In this document: piece after piece, positions 62,395-64,000 of the stretch
How the letters are laid out: each line of letters starts with the position of its first letter
Position numbering within the stretch: position 1 is the first letter of the stretch
Source of the DNA: JABJAG01 sp038137215
GTDB lineage: Bacteria; Pseudomonadota; Alphaproteobacteria; UBA6615
DNA: 64,000 nucleotides
Assembly: GCA_038137215.1 (NCBI GenBank)
Contig: JAYQBG010000009.1
Location: forward strand, 27,569-91,568
Direction of reading: 5' to 3'
Notes under the pieces: generated by a model
The model's database searches: none
What the model was told of the DNA's origin: nothing
The model's input: only the letters and a program-made list of their open reading frames with translations
Program-made: the position numbers and the translations under genes

Positions 62395-63291
62395 ATGAGC
62401 GCTGTTGAGCATCTGCCCGAGGCCGAAGCCTCCAAATACCAGTTCCTGCTGATCCCGCCGTTCCGCCTGCCCGGTGATACGGCCTGGGGCTATCAGACCC
62501 TGCATCTCGATGGTGATCTGCCCAAGCTCGAGCGGCTGATGAACGCTGATATGGTGCTGCCCTATCTCGACGGAATCGACTGGGACCTGCATCCCGGTGC
62601 CGAAGCGACCTATGGCGACTGGCCCGTGGAGACCCGGGAAGAGTTCACTTATGCCGCCGATGCCCGTCTGAAGAACATCCGGATCGCCTGCGAGAGCGGC
62701 AAATACAACGGCATCGTGCTGCTGGGCGGGGGCGAACCGGGCTTCCTGGAAGCCCGCGAGATGTGCCGCAACTACGACATCGTCTGCACCGCCAATGCGC
62801 ATTCCCAGATGTATCTGGCGACGACGCTGGGCAACAAGTTCTCGGTGATCGATATCGCCGGGGTCCACAACGTCTATTACCGGGACCTGATCTATCAGCA
62901 CCAGCTGCAGGACCGCTGCGCCTCGATCCGCAATATCGGGATGCGTCTGCCGCGCCCGGGTGCGGAGGACGGCCCGCAGCTGCGCGCCGAGCGCGAGAAG
63001 GCGCTGGCCGGTGAGAAATCACTTGCAGTGGACAACGCCGTCGATCAGGCCGAGCTGGCGATCCTCGAGGACGGCGCGGAAGTCATCACCATGGGCTGTT
63101 CGGGCGTGTTCTGGCTGAAGCCTTTCATCGAGAAGGGCCTGGCCGAACGCGGCTGGGAGGTTCCGGTGCTGGAGGGCTACACCTCCTCGATCATGCTCGC
63201 CAAGCTGATGATCGATCTTGGCGTGAACGCCTCGGGAATCACCTACATGACCGACCACCCGAAGCGGCTGCCGAACAAGATCGTTGTCTAG
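62395..63291 (+). CDS. Asp/Glu/hydantoin racemase-like protein
   Basis: The 298-residue protein has the two-lobe pattern of cofactor-independent racemases. A cysteine lies in each lobe: YDIVCTANAHSQ near 128 and ITMGCSGVFWLKPF near 237. The second matches the family GC-S/T-G motif; the first is shifted from the usual position. GYTSSIMLAKLMIDLGVNAS near the end is also family-like. Racemase, decarboxylase or isomerase activity is possible. GGGGAG lies 6 bases before the ATG at 62395. The gene stands alone. Confidence 0.7.
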   Translation: MSAVEHLPEAEASKYQFLLIPPFRLPGDTAWGYQTLHLDGDLPKLERLMNADMVLPYLDGIDWDLHPGAEATYGDWPVETREEFTYAADARLKNIRIACESGKYNGIVLLGGGEPGFLEAREMCRNYDIVCTANAHSQMYLATTLGNKFSVIDIAGVHNVYYRDLIYQHQLQDRCASIRNIGMRLPRPGAEDGPQLRAEREKALAGEKSLAVDNAVDQAELAILEDGAEVITMGCSGVFWLKPFIEKGLAERGWEVPVLEGYTSSIMLAKLMIDLGVNASGITYMTDHPKRLPNKIVV

Positions 63292-63355
63292 TTAGACAGG
63301 GAGCCAGGCGTTTGCCGGGCTCCCCGCTGGATATCTGCAGGTTTGAAGCAGTTGT

Positions 63356-63853
63356 CTATTCGGCTGCGCTGGCGCCTGGGCGTTCGAAGTTCTTGTCCAG
63401 ATGGCCGCGGCCTTCCTTGTCACCGCCATCAAACAGCCAGGAATAACCGCCCTCGGGATTGGTCAGGATTTCCCAGCAATTGTCGTCGGCATCCCAGAAG
63501 AAAAAGCTGTAGGTGCCGTGCTGCAGGGCGGGCTTGGTCAACTTGTGTACGCCCCAGGATTCGCCGTGCTCGACGATCGTCTCATAGGCGGCATCGACTT
63601 CTTCCTGTGTGACGACATCGAATCCGTTGTGGTTGAGCAGGGGCATCTCCGGCTTTTTCTTGTTCTCGACCACCGCGATGGTGTTGTTGCCGCCCAGACG
63701 AATGAGCAGCGAGATCGGGCTGGTGCGGATCACCTCCAGACCCAGAAACTCCTCGTAGAACTTTCGGCTCGCCTCGAGATCGACGGACTCAAGTGTGCCA
63801 TGGGACAGAAAATTGAGTTTGAGCAGCGGTTCTTTCGTCGCGCTTTCGGCCAT
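63356..63853 (-). CDS. VOC-family (glyoxalase/dioxygenase) protein
   Basis: The 165-residue protein has paired beta-alpha-beta-beta-beta modules: KLNFLSHGTLESVDLEASRK, FYEEFLGLEVIRTSPISLLI and YSFFFWDADDNCWEILTNPE. His18 and the Glu in CWEIL are the expected metal ligands. The substrate is unknown. Its promoter would lie in the last 147 bases of the window, where no further gene is seen. Confidence 0.83.
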   Translation of the reverse strand: MAESATKEPLLKLNFLSHGTLESVDLEASRKFYEEFLGLEVIRTSPISLLIRLGGNNTIAVVENKKKPEMPLLNHNGFDVVTQEEVDAAYETIVEHGESWGVHKLTKPALQHGTYSFFFWDADDNCWEILTNPEGGYSWLFDGGDKEGRGHLDKNFERPGASAAE

Positions 63854-64000
63854 TTCGTGTCTCCTCCATAGATTCTAGCTCGCGGCCTTGTGCGGTCGCG
63901 TGGACCCTGATCCTGCCGGATTTATCGCCGGGCACAAGCCAAATCGCACTCGGGACCGCAAACCCGGAGGGGGCCTACGTCGTCTGATCCGTGATTACGC

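Noticed and set aside
63300..63325. Inverted repeat GGGAGCC/GGCTCCC after the racemase-like gene as a terminator
   Set aside because: The stem is possible, but no T-tract follows, so it was not listed as an intrinsic terminator.

Overview
This window is a GC-rich, gene-dense chromosomal segment of an alphaproteobacterium. The support is DivK, an EipB/DUF1849 protein, an HdaA-type DnaA regulator next to ppk-ppx, a tiny aa3-type oxidase subunit IV, GatCAB, a DinB with an N-terminal zinc-ribbon motif, and gene orders typical of the class (rpsF-rpsR-DUF2232-rplI; lptF-lptG-lptD-surA-rsmA; pyrB-pyrC-plsY-dprA-topA-rnr). The order cannot be fixed; a Rhodospirillales-like lineage is plausible. I saw no rRNA, tRNA, CRISPR array, prophage or intact insertion sequence.

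Layout. 0-3 kb: a quinone oxidoreductase, a chimeric gene remnant and a cyclopropane fatty acid synthase. 3.1-5.6 kb: the ribosomal operon rpsF-rpsR-DUF2232-rplI on the minus strand. 5.8-14.3 kb: fatty acid synthesis (fabD-fabG-acpP-fabF), mltG, a copper chaperone gene cut short by an in-frame stop, two SDR dehydrogenases, then yicC-gmk. 14.3-20.8 kb: outer-membrane biogenesis on the minus strand (lptF-lptG-lptD-surA-rsmA), with pepA-holC-ndk after it. 23.5-31.3 kb: small coxIV, purM-purN, DUF2066, hdaA, and ppk-ppx behind a clear Pho box. 31.3-33 kb: rnd in a cluster of palindromic repeats. 33-43 kb: aspS, gene debris beside a 5'-truncated VOC gene, an alpha/beta hydrolase, a second quinone oxidoreductase, a NavMs-like sodium channel, a SPOR-like lipoprotein, an EipB-family protein, dinB and a ROK kinase. 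43-52 kb: divK, rpmG, an S41 protease lipoprotein, rnr, topA, a frameshifted dprA and plsY. 52-64 kb: pyrC-like, pyrB, an rfbF without partners, ruvX, gatCAB, an AEC transporter, an NmrA-like reductase, a racemase-like protein and a VOC protein.

Most of the window is core housekeeping. What stands out is the number of broken or remodelled genes: a UPF0178/ABC-TOBE fusion, an amber-interrupted PCu(A)C protein with a His-rich tail after the stop, a nonsense-interrupted fragment abutting the VOC gene, a one-base frameshift in dprA, a PlsY with an extra N-terminal segment, and a dihydroorotase without its metal-binding HxH. Several families of palindromic intergenic repeats are also present, including two nearly identical elements of about 100 nt.

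All calls rest on reading the sequence and on remembered family motifs. No database search was run.
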